Assembly (NCBI RefSeq): GCF_019649055.1
Contig: NW_026570410.1
Span: forward strand, 1 to 64,000
DNA length: 64,000 bases
Origin: Paramacrobiotus metropolitanus
Lineage: Eukaryota > Tardigrada > Eutardigrada > Parachela > Macrobiotidae
Reading direction: 5' to 3'
The notes beneath the pieces were generated by a model. That model ran no database searches. It had not been told where the DNA came from and saw nothing but the letters and a program-made list of their open reading frames with translations. The first letter of the stretch is position 1, and each line of letters opens with the position of its first letter. A program made the position numbers and the translations under genes. This document shows positions 25,038 to 33,376 of this stretch, piece by piece.

Positions 25038-26387
25038 TTACATGAGCGGGAAAATAAGGCTAATGCTAAGCGGTTGTACGCTGCTCACGGTCGGTGGAGT
25101 TCCGTACCGAACCGGTGCCAACTTCCGGCGCTGTTCCATCAACGCATTCCCAAAGGTCACCGTCGGTTCCATCCGTGTTCCGACCGTGTGCTCCGGGGAG
25201 GGAGTCCTGGCGCCGATTGTTGATCCATCCGAGTCCTCAGCGGTCGTACGCGCATTGGCGTAGACGGGATCCTGTCGGACGGTGTCCGAAGGACGGTAAC
25301 GCGGCGTCATGGGAATATCCACCGTCCGTGTGGGTACGTCCCGGGACGGGTTCCGATTGGGGGTTTCCGTAGCGGTCGCAGTGACCGCAATCGTTCCCTG
25401 CCGTCGAGGCTGAAAATCATACTGCCGGCGCGAACGCGGGCGGCAACAATCTAGAAGACAGCTGAGAAACGCGATTACCGTTCGGTAATACCGAACGCAA
25501 AATACCACAGCAATGAAAACGGTTATCGAAGTAAGCGAAATATTTAAGAGACTATGCCATGTCATGGACTTCATTGTACTTTGAACATATTTTGGAGTAA
25601 TTATGGTACTCAAATTTGAAATACCGGTCTCCAACATCAGGCCGGATAACTCGGCTGTTAAGTCGAGAAACCGAAAAGGATCCATTGACAAGGAGTCACC
25701 GAGAGTGTCTTCCAAGTTATCCGTCAGGAATTTGGCAGTATAATGCCAATGTGCAAGCGTTTTATGGAACGTAGGGTTTACAGGAGTCCAGGCACCGTCT
25801 TGGTAGCGGTAGAGAGTTCCGTGTATAATTACCACGGAGTGCCGATGGAGGCAAACTGAGTGCCTTTTGAGGGTTTCGCCGTCGAGGGCGATCGTGTATC
25901 CGCGATCGTCGTTTTCGGCCGCGATGTACGGATCTGGTCCGCATGTAGAGTACTTGACTCCGATGGTAACATTGACTTCCGTGCACTGGTAGATAGTCGC
26001 CGAATCTCCAAGAACTACGGCAGCCTGACATTTGGGAAAACCTAGTTTGCCTCCGACGACCACAGGGGAAAACTGGCTAAGTAGAATCAGACTTTCCATT
26101 TCCGTTCTGTCGGCCTGGCATTGCAACTTGTGCAGATGATTGAGGATTTTCATTTCTTGAAACGCGAAGAAATCCTCAACGTACTGAAGGTGGGACGATA
26201 GTAAGGTGGTAATTTCTGCCGAAAGATTTGCATTCAACCGACTTTGGATGCCAACAGGGGGACGAGCCGGAGGGCGGATTCTCTCAGTGACGTTAGGACG
26301 ATACCAAGCGTGGTAAAATTTTATGCGAAGTGTCGGATGGGAGCGGACGTAATGAACAGATGCGCCTTCATCGCATGTTCGTTCCAT
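25038..26387 (-). CDS. Envelope glycoprotein, C-terminal part (ectodomain, TM, cytoplasmic tail)
   Basis: 449-codon frame in the -1 register relative to the preceding ORF (26321-27817), overlapping it by 67 nt. It has many Cys residues and N-glycosylation sequons, for example in SNLSTI and LLNISL. A membrane segment spans about residues 281-313 (SLTSITVFIAVVFCVRYY and a second hydrophobic stretch ending in a CC pair), followed by a basic PRSRR and a tail of about 135 residues. There is no signal peptide at its own N-terminus, so it must continue the upstream frame. The block around residues 134-200 (Cys-rich, then HGTLYRYQDGAW) resembles what I recall of chuvirus-type glycoproteins captured by insect retroelements; that is an inference. 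The change of frame lies near GAAGAAAAATGG with no standard slippery heptamer. Confidence 0.75.
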   Translation of the reverse strand: MERTCDEGASVHYVRSHPTLRIKFYHAWYRPNVTERIRPPARPPVGIQSRLNANLSAEITTLLSSHLQYVEDFFAFQEMKILNHLHKLQCQADRTEMESLILLSQFSPVVVGGKLGFPKCQAAVVLGDSATIYQCTEVNVTIGVKYSTCGPDPYIAAENDDRGYTIALDGETLKRHSVCLHRHSVVIIHGTLYRYQDGAWTPVNPTFHKTLAHWHYTAKFLTDNLEDTLGDSLSMDPFRFLDLTAELSGLMLETGISNLSTIITPKYVQSTMKSMTWHSLLNISLTSITVFIAVVFCVRYYRTVIAFLSCLLDCCRPRSRRQYDFQPRRQGTIAVTATATETPNRNPSRDVPTRTVDIPMTPRYRPSDTVRQDPVYANARTTAEDSDGSTIGARTPSPEHTVGTRMEPTVTFGNALMEQRRKLAPVRYGTPPTVSSVQPLSISLIFPLM

Positions 26388-27640
26388 TTTTCTTCAACCG
26401 TAAAGCTGAGTTGATGGAGATGGTCACGAATGTGGATCTCTCCTGATTTTAATTGGAACAACTGCCCCTCGCTGTCAAGAACCGTGTTAGCACGACACTT
26501 CGTATGGTTTTTGTCGGTAGTCCACACGTAAGTTACGTGTGGATGGACACTGGACTCGGAGAGAATAGACGAAGAAATTTCGCCAGTGGCGGACAGTACT
26601 GGACAGTCGTCACACGTGGTTTCGAGGGTCACGTTCTCTAAGAGACAGGTAATGACGTCAGCCCGGCGGTATTGGTTCCACCGGCGGTCAACCACAGGTA
26701 TTGCGTCGTATACCCAAGTACGTCCACTTTTGGTCATGGCGTTTCCACTGCATGTCTTTGTTCTGACCATGTCACGGCACTGATCAGCGGTTACCGGGAG
26801 TGCGACCTCAAAATTCTGGCTGTTATAGCCGCCGAAGAAAAAACCTTCTTGTATCGTGGTTTTCATAACCATCCGACAAGCGGAGCCGGAGAAAACTCGA
26901 GTAATGTTCTTATAGTCGAGAAGATAGTACTTCACGTCATGAGTTTCTCTGATGGGGCCGTCTAACTGCTCGCACCGGATTCGCGCAGAAAGGTCAGCGA
27001 TTCCCACGTATTTACTCCGTGAGCAGTCGCATAGCGTAGTGTTCAGTCCGGAAGTACCCGACAAGGTACAGAGTAAAAGAAGGACGGAAAGTGTCACAAA
27101 GCTGGGTAGACCAGCGCGCATGCGTTTTGCAGGAACTGGAGGCGGCGGTGCCTCGTTTTCTGGTCCTGAGTCATCGCTCGTAAGACCTTCCCGATTTCCT
27201 GGTTTAGCCGGAGCGTATGCGGGGTTGTGAACCGTAAGTCCCTTTCTCGATGGTTCTTCGTCCAAATTCACAGTTACAGTAGATTCCGCGTCGGAATCAG
27301 AATATGCTTCCAGAGGAGGTGGACTGTCAGAGTCCTTCCTCGCAGTAGAAGCGTTTTCCGTCATCGGAAACAAATGTGCGCAATGAGGACATATGTCGCT
27401 GACAGCGCATTCTGCGTGATATTTGTGGCCGCGAATACACTCCATCATCGGCGGAGTGCATTCTACCAATACCACTTCCGTACCGCAAACGCACATTCGG
27501 TGGCGGTAGACGGCTATGAGACATTGGGTACAAAGGAAGACGGGACGACCTTTTCTGGTACAGGACGCGGGCATCTGTTGGTTTATTACACCTTCCGTTA
27601 TTTTTCCGCGTTTCACAAAGACGAATGTTAAAGACGTCTG
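26321..27640 (-). CDS. Envelope region: RING-H2-like module, hydrophobic signal/anchor, glycoprotein N-terminal ectodomain
   Basis: The open frame extends up to 27817, but coding character starts near 27,640, where the previous frame (27327-28448) loses it. An ATG (MPASCTRKG) lies at 27574. At 27,380-27,530 a Cys/His cluster includes CIRGHKYHAECAVSDICPHC, which fits the second half of a RING-H2 finger (C-x3-H-x2-H-x2-C-x5-C-x2-C), with CTQC upstream. An acidic, Ser-rich stretch and PPPPVPAKR follow. Then comes a 20-residue hydrophobic segment after an ATG at 27121 (MRAGLPSFVTLSVLLLLC), which reads as a signal peptide or signal anchor. After it is a Cys-rich, glycosylated ectodomain. Starting at 27121 would give an ordinary envelope. 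Starting upstream would give a cytosolic RING-like head on an envelope protein. The frame ends 67 nt into the next ORF. Confidence 0.65.
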   Translation of the reverse strand, partial: QTSLTFVFVKRGKITEGVINQQMPASCTRKGRPVFLCTQCLIAVYRHRMCVCGTEVVLVECTPPMMECIRGHKYHAECAVSDICPHCAHLFPMTENASTARKDSDSPPPLEAYSDSDAESTVTVNLDEEPSRKGLTVHNPAYAPAKPGNREGLTSDDSGPENEAPPPPVPAKRMRAGLPSFVTLSVLLLLCTLSGTSGLNTTLCDCSRSKYVGIADLSARIRCEQLDGPIRETHDVKYYLLDYKNITRVFSGSACRMVMKTTIQEGFFFGGYNSQNFEVALPVTADQCRDMVRTKTCSGNAMTKSGRTWVYDAIPVVDRRWNQYRRADVITCLLENVTLETTCDDCPVLSATGEISSSILSESSVHPHVTYVWTTDKNHTKCRANTVLDSEGQLFQLKSGEIHIRDHLHQLSFTVEEKWNEHAMKAHLFITSAPIRHFA

Positions 27641-28448
27641 TCGTTCTAGATGAAATAACCATTGCGTCTTCTCGATCCCTGTTAAGGAGTACGAAGTCCT
27701 GACCGATCGCCCGGAGGGCATTGTTCGTAAAGCATTTGCAGTCAAAACTGATATCCGTATCATGGTACGCGACATGACAGGTGTGCTCCCTGGACGAAGT
27801 CGGAAAAATGCCAACATTAGGAGAGCTATGGATTGGTAAAAACGGCATCAATGCTTTAAAAGCTATTGCCCTGCATTCATCATTGTGGGGGATCAATGTT
27901 AGAAACTGATATATCAGCGGATGGTAGTGAAAATTTCGGCGATAGGTTTCGTAAGTGTCGGCAACTTCACCAAGGTTTTGCCGTAAAAGCCATGCCCAGA
28001 GCCTTTTTGTCAGTGGCGCAGAATCAGAATGCGTTGTTTTGGCATAGCGGAGTACTACACAGACCTGATCAGTTGGGTCTGCGTAAGAATTTTCCTCAAC
28101 GATAAAAAACGAATGCGCAAAATCGTGAGCTATTCTGTTATTGAAATCCCGTTGCGCGTGCTCATAAGAGATTTGACCGGGAGGATACCCAAGATGTCGA
28201 TGGTAAATTCTGGTCGTACTACAATGATCACAATGGTTGGGTTCTCGTGTACGGTGCCCTGCCTGACAAGTTTTAACGGTCAAATCGTTAGGATGCTGAA
28301 AGTAGCCGTCGGTAAACAACTCGTGGTTGGTGGCTTTATAAAAGCATTCCAGACAGAAGAAGTCTGGAACAAGCTTATTATATAAATAAAGACCGTAACG
28401 TTGAGCCCGATTGCTACACCTCACGATCGGTGCATTGAGCTCGGGTAA
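27327..28448 (-). CDS. Envelope-region ORF 2, unknown, with zinc-finger-like N-terminus
   Basis: Open frame of about 370 codons without an ATG at its start, in the -1 register relative to the preceding ORF. It probably continues that ORF; the switch would lie at about 28,421-28,448. The N-terminal part has FFCLECFYKATNHELF and later CQAGHRTREPNHCDHC, a Cys/His arrangement of the RING/ZZ kind. The middle is ordinary globular-looking sequence (RLWAWLLRQNLGEVADTYET). Coding character ends at about 27,640, where the next frame takes over; the last ~100 codons are probably shadow. I do not recognise the family. Confidence 0.5.
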   Translation of the reverse strand, partial: LPELNAPIVRCSNRAQRYGLYLYNKLVPDFFCLECFYKATNHELFTDGYFQHPNDLTVKTCQAGHRTREPNHCDHCSTTRIYHRHLGYPPGQISYEHAQRDFNNRIAHDFAHSFFIVEENSYADPTDQVCVVLRYAKTTHSDSAPLTKRLWAWLLRQNLGEVADTYETYRRNFHYHPLIYQFLTLIPHNDECRAIAFKALMPFLPIHSSPNVGIFPTSSREHTCHVAYHDTDISFDCKCFTNNALRAIGQDFVLLNRDREDAMVISSRTTDVFNIRLCETRKNNGRCNKPTDARVLYQKRSSRLPLYPMSHSRLPPPNVRLRYGSGIGRMHSADDGVYSRPQISRRMRCQRHMSSLRTFVSDDGKRFYCEEGL

Positions 28449-28984
28449 TTAATGGTCTGGGCATCGCACCGGCCCGGGTCAGTGTTACACTGAAAGGTCA
28501 ACGAAGGCGTCGTCATATCAAGTTGTGTCGTTGCGCATCTGCATGCGAAAGGTGCAGGAAAACCGCGTGTTAATCCGTAATTTCCTACGGCTAGCTTAGC
28601 CAAGTACAGCGAGGGAAAGAACGGCTTGAGCGGTATATCTGTATCAATTTTGGAAAGGGCACTTATGCAACTTGTAAATTCCGCAAGACGAAGATCGTCA
28701 AGAAAAGTATTGTTTACGGTTGTTATACGCTCGATTTCATTGGAATCCAGAAATGGTTCAAGATAACGTTTTAACACCTCCAATCGGGCGAACGAAACCG
28801 CGCGTGCACTGGGTACTTCCGAAATTACAGTTGTCAAAACTGTTTGACGATTGGCAAGAGGGTGAAGCTCATTAGCAACACTCACGTGACAGAAATGGTC
28901 AAGTACGTACCGGTTGCCCAAAGTCGATGGGTTCAGACCGGTGTACCTGTAAACTGGTGCCTGACGGCCGTTGGGATCAACGCC
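28421..28984 (-). CDS. Envelope-region ORF 1: first exon body after the splice acceptor, unknown
   Basis: Open from the acceptor AG at 28985-28986 for 187 codons (GVDPNGRQAPVYRYTGLNPS..., ending at TGA 28421-28423). The register at 28984 is phase 0, which matches the phase-0 leader exon that ends at 36711, so splicing would add the ATG and seven codons from that exon. The sequence looks globular, with a Cys cluster near the end (FACRCATTQ, CNTDPGRCDAQT). I recognise no family. It may form one protein with the next ORF. Confidence 0.5.
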   Translation of the reverse strand, partial: GVDPNGRQAPVYRYTGLNPSTLGNRYVLDHFCHVSVANELHPLANRQTVLTTVISEVPSARAVSFARLEVLKRYLEPFLDSNEIERITTVNNTFLDDLRLAEFTSCISALSKIDTDIPLKPFFPSLYLAKLAVGNYGLTRGFPAPFACRCATTQLDMTTPSLTFQCNTDPGRCDAQTINYPSSMHRS

Positions 28985-29008
28985 CTACAACAAAAGAGAG
29001 AGAAAGAA
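28985..29008 (-). promoter_or_regulatory. Splice acceptor for the envelope mRNA
   Basis: On the minus strand a pyrimidine run (TTCTTTCTCTCTCTTTTGTTG) ends in TAG just before ORF 1. The position, immediately after pol, is where errantivirus envelope mRNAs take their 3' splice site. The frame after it is open and in phase with the GTAAGT donor at 36705-36710. Confidence 0.7.
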
Positions 29009-29141
29009 TTAATTTTAGATAAATTAAAATACCAAAGCTGTCATATGAAAATAAACTACTTGTTTCTTTTTATTTTTTAAATTTTATTATCTTTTTATTT
29101 AATTTTAACCGATGATACATGAAAGAATAAAATATGAATGC

Positions 29142-29300
29142 TTATTTTTCTCTCTTTTGTTTTAGGCGGTCCGAACGTCGAACCGTCTCCGTTCCGTTAG
29201 TTCCGGTTATCGGAACGTCAGGTGGGGTTGTGGACACTGGATCGTTTGTTTCTCGACCCTGTTCGAGATCCACGTTATCCAAGTCTCTTTTCCCTTTTAA
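29142..29300 (-). CDS. Likely C-terminal tail of pol in a shifted frame
   Basis: The pol frame stops at 29275 just after an AAAAGGGAAAAG run. The overlapping frame carries on with a polar tail ending RRSDRLKQKREK, a typical basic gypsy pol C-terminus, and stops at 29142. Both frames share the LK-K pattern across the run. A one-base change in the homopolymer is the simplest explanation; alternatively pol really ends at 29275 and this is a shadow. Confidence 0.4.
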   Translation of the reverse strand, partial: LKGKRDLDNVDLEQGRETNDPVSTTPPDVPITGTNGTETVRRSDRLKQKREK

Positions 29301-31790
29301 GTGGTTCGGCCAGAACCGGCTCAACGTACGGTGTGTCCAAGCGCTCGCTATAGTGGCGCAAACGCTGTACATGGACAACCTGAGTCTTCGGCCGACCACG
29401 AAGAGATTCAATTTCGTAATTAACTTCGGACACTTGAGAGACGATCCTCCAAGGCCCGTGCCAACGAATTAGAAATTTTGGAGATAGGTTATTTTCAGGA
29501 GAAACAATTTCTTTTGGCGGTCCTTTTAAAAGGACCAGATCGCCAGGTGCAAAGGCGTGTTCACGACGGGTAACATTAAAGCGCGGAGCCGTCTTATCTT
29601 GCGCGTGATTCGCCATGAGGCCGGCAACCTCGCGTAAGCTACTTAGGTACGTCTGAATTTGATTTGGAAGCGTTTCATCAGGCTCTTCGAAACCAAGGTT
29701 TTCGCCAGGATTGATAATATTATCGATTGGATGAGTCGGGTTATACCCGTGCAACAATTCAAATGGAGAGACCTTAACCGTGTCGTTCACCATTGTATTC
29801 AAGGCAAAAGTTATCGGTATCACAAGGTCATCCCAGTTTCTATGTGTCGGAGACACGTAGTGCGCAATCGCTTTAACGAGAACACCATTTATCCTTTCGG
29901 TAAGGCCATCGGCCTTAGGGTTGTATGCCGTAGTCGTACGATGAGTAATGCGCGCTAGGCGCAACAAATGTTGCAAGAGACTTCCGGTGAAATGAGTCCC
30001 GAGATCCGTAAGGATCGACCTTGGGCACCCATGTCTGGAAATAACTTGCTCGTACAAAAAATGTGCCGCGTTGGCGGCAGTTGCAGCTTTCACGGGTCGC
30101 GCTTCGATCCACTTTGTCAAGTGATCGACGGCAACAATTATGTACCGGTTCCCTTTACTGCTCGGTGGGAATGGACCAACGTAGTCCATACCCACACATT
30201 CGAAAGGTTGACCGATTTTGATACGTTGCAGAAAACCATATGGTGGTTTTAGCGGTGGTTTCAGTACCTGACAGGAATGGCACGAAGAAATGTATTCCGC
30301 AACATCGTGGGCCATGTTCGGCCAGTAATATTTGAGATACAGAGCTTCGAAGCACCGGGTGATCCCAGGATGACCAAGATCATCGTGATACGCCCTTAAG
30401 AGAGTGACCTTTAGTGAACTAGGCACCACAATGAGATATACCGGATCGTTGCCGCGAAATACGATTTTATACAAAATTTTCTCCTTTACGACGTAGTGCT
30501 GAATTCGCGTTCGAAATTTCGCGGTGTCAGTGGCACCGTTCAGGATTCCCAAAATCTTTTTACAGAATTCGTCAGTTCCCTGTAGAGCAGGTAAGTCGAC
30601 CGTTGAATCTGGTACGACTAGGGCGCAAATCTGCGGTAACGGTGGTGGTAAAGGTGATCGTGAGAGAAAGTCGGCTACGTTATTGGCACTTCCTTTTCGG
30701 TACTGGATCCTTATGTTGTATGGGCGCAAAGCCAGGATCCAACGAGCGAGACGACCACTCGGGGTCGGCGTTTTAAACAAAGGAATTAAGGAGTTATGGT
30801 CCGTCACTACGGTGAACGGTTTCGGACCTCCGAGGTAAAAATGGAATTTGTCAGTAACCGACCAGAAAATAGCGAGGAGCTCCTGCTCGGACGTATGATA
30901 GTTCTTCTCTGCATCGGTTAACGAACGACTTGCGTAGGCAACAACTTTGAAACCATCAGCTTCGCGCTGTGTCAGAACGGCGCCCAGTCCATCGAGACTG
31001 GCATCCGTTTCCAGGACGTGCTCCTTTTCATTGTCAAAGTGGGTGAGGATTGGTTTTGTAATTAATGAGTTTTTTATATCGTCAAAAGCGAGCTGCGACG
31101 CAGCAGACCAATGAAACGTTGTGTTTTTTCTTGTTAACTCGAGAAGCGGGGCGGCAATGCGCGAAAAATTTTTGATGAATCGCCGATAATGGCTGGCAGC
31201 GCCCAAGAATCCCTTAACGTCCCGGATACATGCAGGTACCGGACGAGCTAGGATAGCCTGAACGTTTTCCGGATCTGGGGCAATGCCCTGGGAATTTACC
31301 ATATGACCTAAGAACTTTAGTTCCTTCTTCCCAAAGAAGCATTTGCCTGGTTTGATTTTCAGTCCGGCTTCTCGAAGCCGTTGCAAAACGATTTGAAGGT
31401 TTACTAAAAGATTTTGCCACGAGTCCGCATAAATTTCAACATCATCAAGATACAGTATTAAAATCTTTCCTTTGAGATCGCCCAGGACGCGATCCATCAT
31501 GCGACTGAAAGTCGCAGGAGCCGTACGCAATCCAAAGGGCATTACTTCAAATTGGAAAACGCCGTCCGGCGTTCGGAAACAAGTAAGACTCTTGGATGAG
31601 TCATCCATCCTGATTTGCCAGTAGCCACTAGCCAAATCAAGGCTAGTAAAGTAACACGAATTTTTAAGACTGTCCAAACAGTCGTCGATTCTGGGTAATG
31701 GGTAGGGATCAAAAATAGTGTCCTCATTCAAAAGCTTGTATGAAACACAAAATCTTAAAGACTCATCTCTTTTCGTGCCAGTACCACATT
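29275..31790 (-). CDS. pol: reverse transcriptase (most), RNase H, integrase
   Basis: Continuous frame of about 840 codons, numbered here from the ATG at 31815. RT: RFCVSYKLLNED, FTSLDLASGYWQI, then LYLDDVEIYA with the YLDD catalytic motif at residues 122-125. RNase H: HVLETDASLDGLGAV (first Asp about 271), EQELLAIFWSV, VTDHNSL. Integrase: HHCC zinc site (H477, H482, C512, C515), catalytic triad Asp in GMDYVGPF (about 543), Asp in ILTDLGTHF (604) and Glu in GLTERING (640), then a GPF-type module near WHGPWRIV. This is a Ty3/gypsy pol (RT-RH-IN order). The ATG at 31815 is not a natural start, because the fingers of RT lie upstream in two other frames. It follows protease in the same mRNA by -1 frameshifting. 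Confidence 0.95.
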
Positions 31791-31905
31791 GGCACATCGT
31801 TCTGAAATTTCGCATGGGCTGATCACGCCCTTTCGCAACATATCTTGGATCTGTCGAGTGATCTCGACTTTTGCCATTCCGCGAAACGCCGAAGCGGTTC
31901 CACGA
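31765..31905 (-). pseudogene. RT fingers segment split over three frames (two frame breaks)
   Basis: The protease-linker-RT frame loses RT-like sequence after LEPLRRFA (the string here is VVEPLRRFA) near 31,885 and stops at 31823. The next part of the RT fingers (EITRQIQDMLRKGVISP) lies in a second frame, and from about 31,780 the rest of RT is in the third frame (31815 register). Each step is -1. No slippery heptamer is at either step. The second break sits at a GAGA dinucleotide repeat. As sequenced this copy cannot make a continuous RT. True mutation and consensus error both remain possible. Confidence 0.8.
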
Positions 31906-33376
31906 CTGGATTCGCTTCCGGTTTCAGAAAAATTCTGTGTGTCAACACGTTACAGGTACCGAGGCCCTGATCGTCGGTCGGAAAGACCTCAGTAAAATCC
32001 ATGAGCAAACGTACTAGTTCGTTCCGTTGTTCGACCGAAAGGTCACCATAATTTAATTTTTGAAAATTAATGTCTGAAACTTTTGCCGCAATTGTGGTAG
32101 GACCAAAAAGGTCATCAATGTCATCTGTGATTTCCGAATTATTCTTCATAAAACGCTTGAGGTTTTCCGGCAGTAACTCTTCCAACGCGACTGCACTATT
32201 CTGAATCTCTTGGTCCGGAACCTCGAGGGTTCGCGTTTCTGTAACAGCTCTATTGGCATCCCTGATCCCGAAATTCTCTGTAACGGGTTCCTGATGCTTA
32301 GGGATTGTTTTCTCTTCGACCTCAAGGTTAATTAGTTCCTGATTCCCTGCTACCTCAGTGGCAGGTTCCTGGGTCTCCGGACTCGAAACCTCCGGGACCT
32401 CTAACTTGAATTCTTTCTGAATGCCAGTGACCTCGGTGACCGGTTCTTGGGTCTCCGGGATCGAAATCCCCGGGACCTCAACCTGACCTTTCAAACTTCT
32501 TTTGTTCTCGTTGCGCTTCAGCAACCCAAAATTGAAAAACTTTTCACGATCGGCTAATGCCCTTATCATACTATCTTGTCTCCTTTCCTTCCCATCTTGG
32601 GAGGAACCTGCGTCCAACAACTGTAACCCCTCGGGGCCTGCGGGTTCTGTACCATCAAGTGTCCTCGCCGTTTCCGGAAACTGTTCCGCCAGCAGAACAG
32701 CTTGGGAAACTAAGTTCGTAGATGCGGCCAAACCTGGGCTCGCCTTCTTTCTGAGCTCGCCCGGAAATACGGGTTTCTCAGACGGATTCTCCGTTAGTAT
32801 TTCTACGGCAACTCGTTTGCCTGTCTTCGGACCATCTCGTGGGTCGGATGGACCGTGTAGAAGGTAAATGGGATTATTAAAAACCGGCTTCCCATTCCCT
32901 TCATCCTGACCATTATCCGGGTTTGCAAGGCCCGGAAAACAGTAATAAAGCAAGGGCAAGACTACAGAATCATTACGCAGTGTTTTAGAATGAAAATCAA
33001 TTTGAATCCGTGTTTGATTAAGGTAATCAATTCCGATTAATACCTCAAAGGGTGCTTGGGTTATAACAAATAATTCACATGGTTGTACTTGGCCCAAAAC
33101 TTCAAGATAGACATCAATCTTTTTATTTAATTTACGTTGTGATGTTATTGTGGAGACGTATGGGCCATCAGTATCAATTATTTCCAAACCATTAAGTTTC
33201 GTAAAACCTTCCGTAATTAATGAAATCCCTGAGCCGGTATCGAGTATCGCCCGGCATGATATATTATTCACACGAGCCCGACAGATAATTGGACCTACTT
33301 CATTATTTTTATGGGGATTTATGATGAAATGGTCTGTGCGTGCGTCGGTACCACGCACAGACCTATTCAGTTTAAA
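31823..33376 (-). CDS. Protease, repeat-containing linker and start of RT (reached by -1 frameshift)
   Basis: Frame entered from gag at the TTTAAAC site. The aspartic protease active site is CRAILDTGSGISLI at about residue 57 of the frame, with IGIDYL later in the domain. A linker of roughly 240 residues follows, which is unusually long for the position between protease and RT. It carries three tandem copies of a ~26-residue unit of the form EVPE-S-PETQEP-TEV-G (about 32,240-32,500). The RT N-terminus (RLLMDFTEVFP, then THRIFLKPEANPV) is at the end, before the first frame break. The ORF itself opens at 33409 with a non-ATG codon inside gag, consistent with expression only by frameshift. Confidence 0.9.
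   Translation of the reverse strand, partial: FKLNRSVRGTDARTDHFIINPHKNNEVGPIICRARVNNISCRAILDTGSGISLITEGFTKLNGLEIIDTDGPYVSTITSQRKLNKKIDVYLEVLGQVQPCELFVITQAPFEVLIGIDYLNQTRIQIDFHSKTLRNDSVVLPLLYYCFPGLANPDNGQDEGNGKPVFNNPIYLLHGPSDPRDGPKTGKRVAVEILTENPSEKPVFPGELRKKASPGLAASTNLVSQAVLLAEQFPETARTLDGTEPAGPEGLQLLDAGSSQDGKERRQDSMIRALADREKFFNFGLLKRNENKRSLKGQVEVPGISIPETQEPVTEVTGIQKEFKLEVPEVSSPETQEPATEVAGNQELINLEVEEKTIPKHQEPVTENFGIRDANRAVTETRTLEVPDQEIQNSAVALEELLPENLKRFMKNNSEITDDIDDLFGPTTIAAKVSDINFQKLNYGDLSVEQRNELVRLLMDFTEVFPTDDQGLGTCNVLTHRIFLKPEANPVVEPLRRFAEWQKSRSLDRSKICCERA
33331..33376 (-). promoter_or_regulatory. -1 ribosomal frameshift signal at the gag-protease junction
   Basis: On the minus strand the heptamer T TTA AAC (33370-33376, gag phase) immediately precedes the gag stop TGA (33367-33369). 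After a 6-nt spacer comes a perfect 12-bp hairpin: GGTCTGTGCGTG (33363-33352) pairs with CACGCACAGACC (33342-33331) around a 9-nt loop. Slipping by -1 on the heptamer enters the protease frame exactly, giving F-K-L-N. X-XXY-YYZ heptamer, short spacer and stable stem are the known requirements for -1 frameshifting. Confidence 0.92.

Noticed and set aside
26321-26400. Programmed -1 frameshift between the two envelope frames
   Set aside because: The register is -1 but there is no X-XXY-YYZ heptamer in phase; the A5 run makes an indel equally likely.
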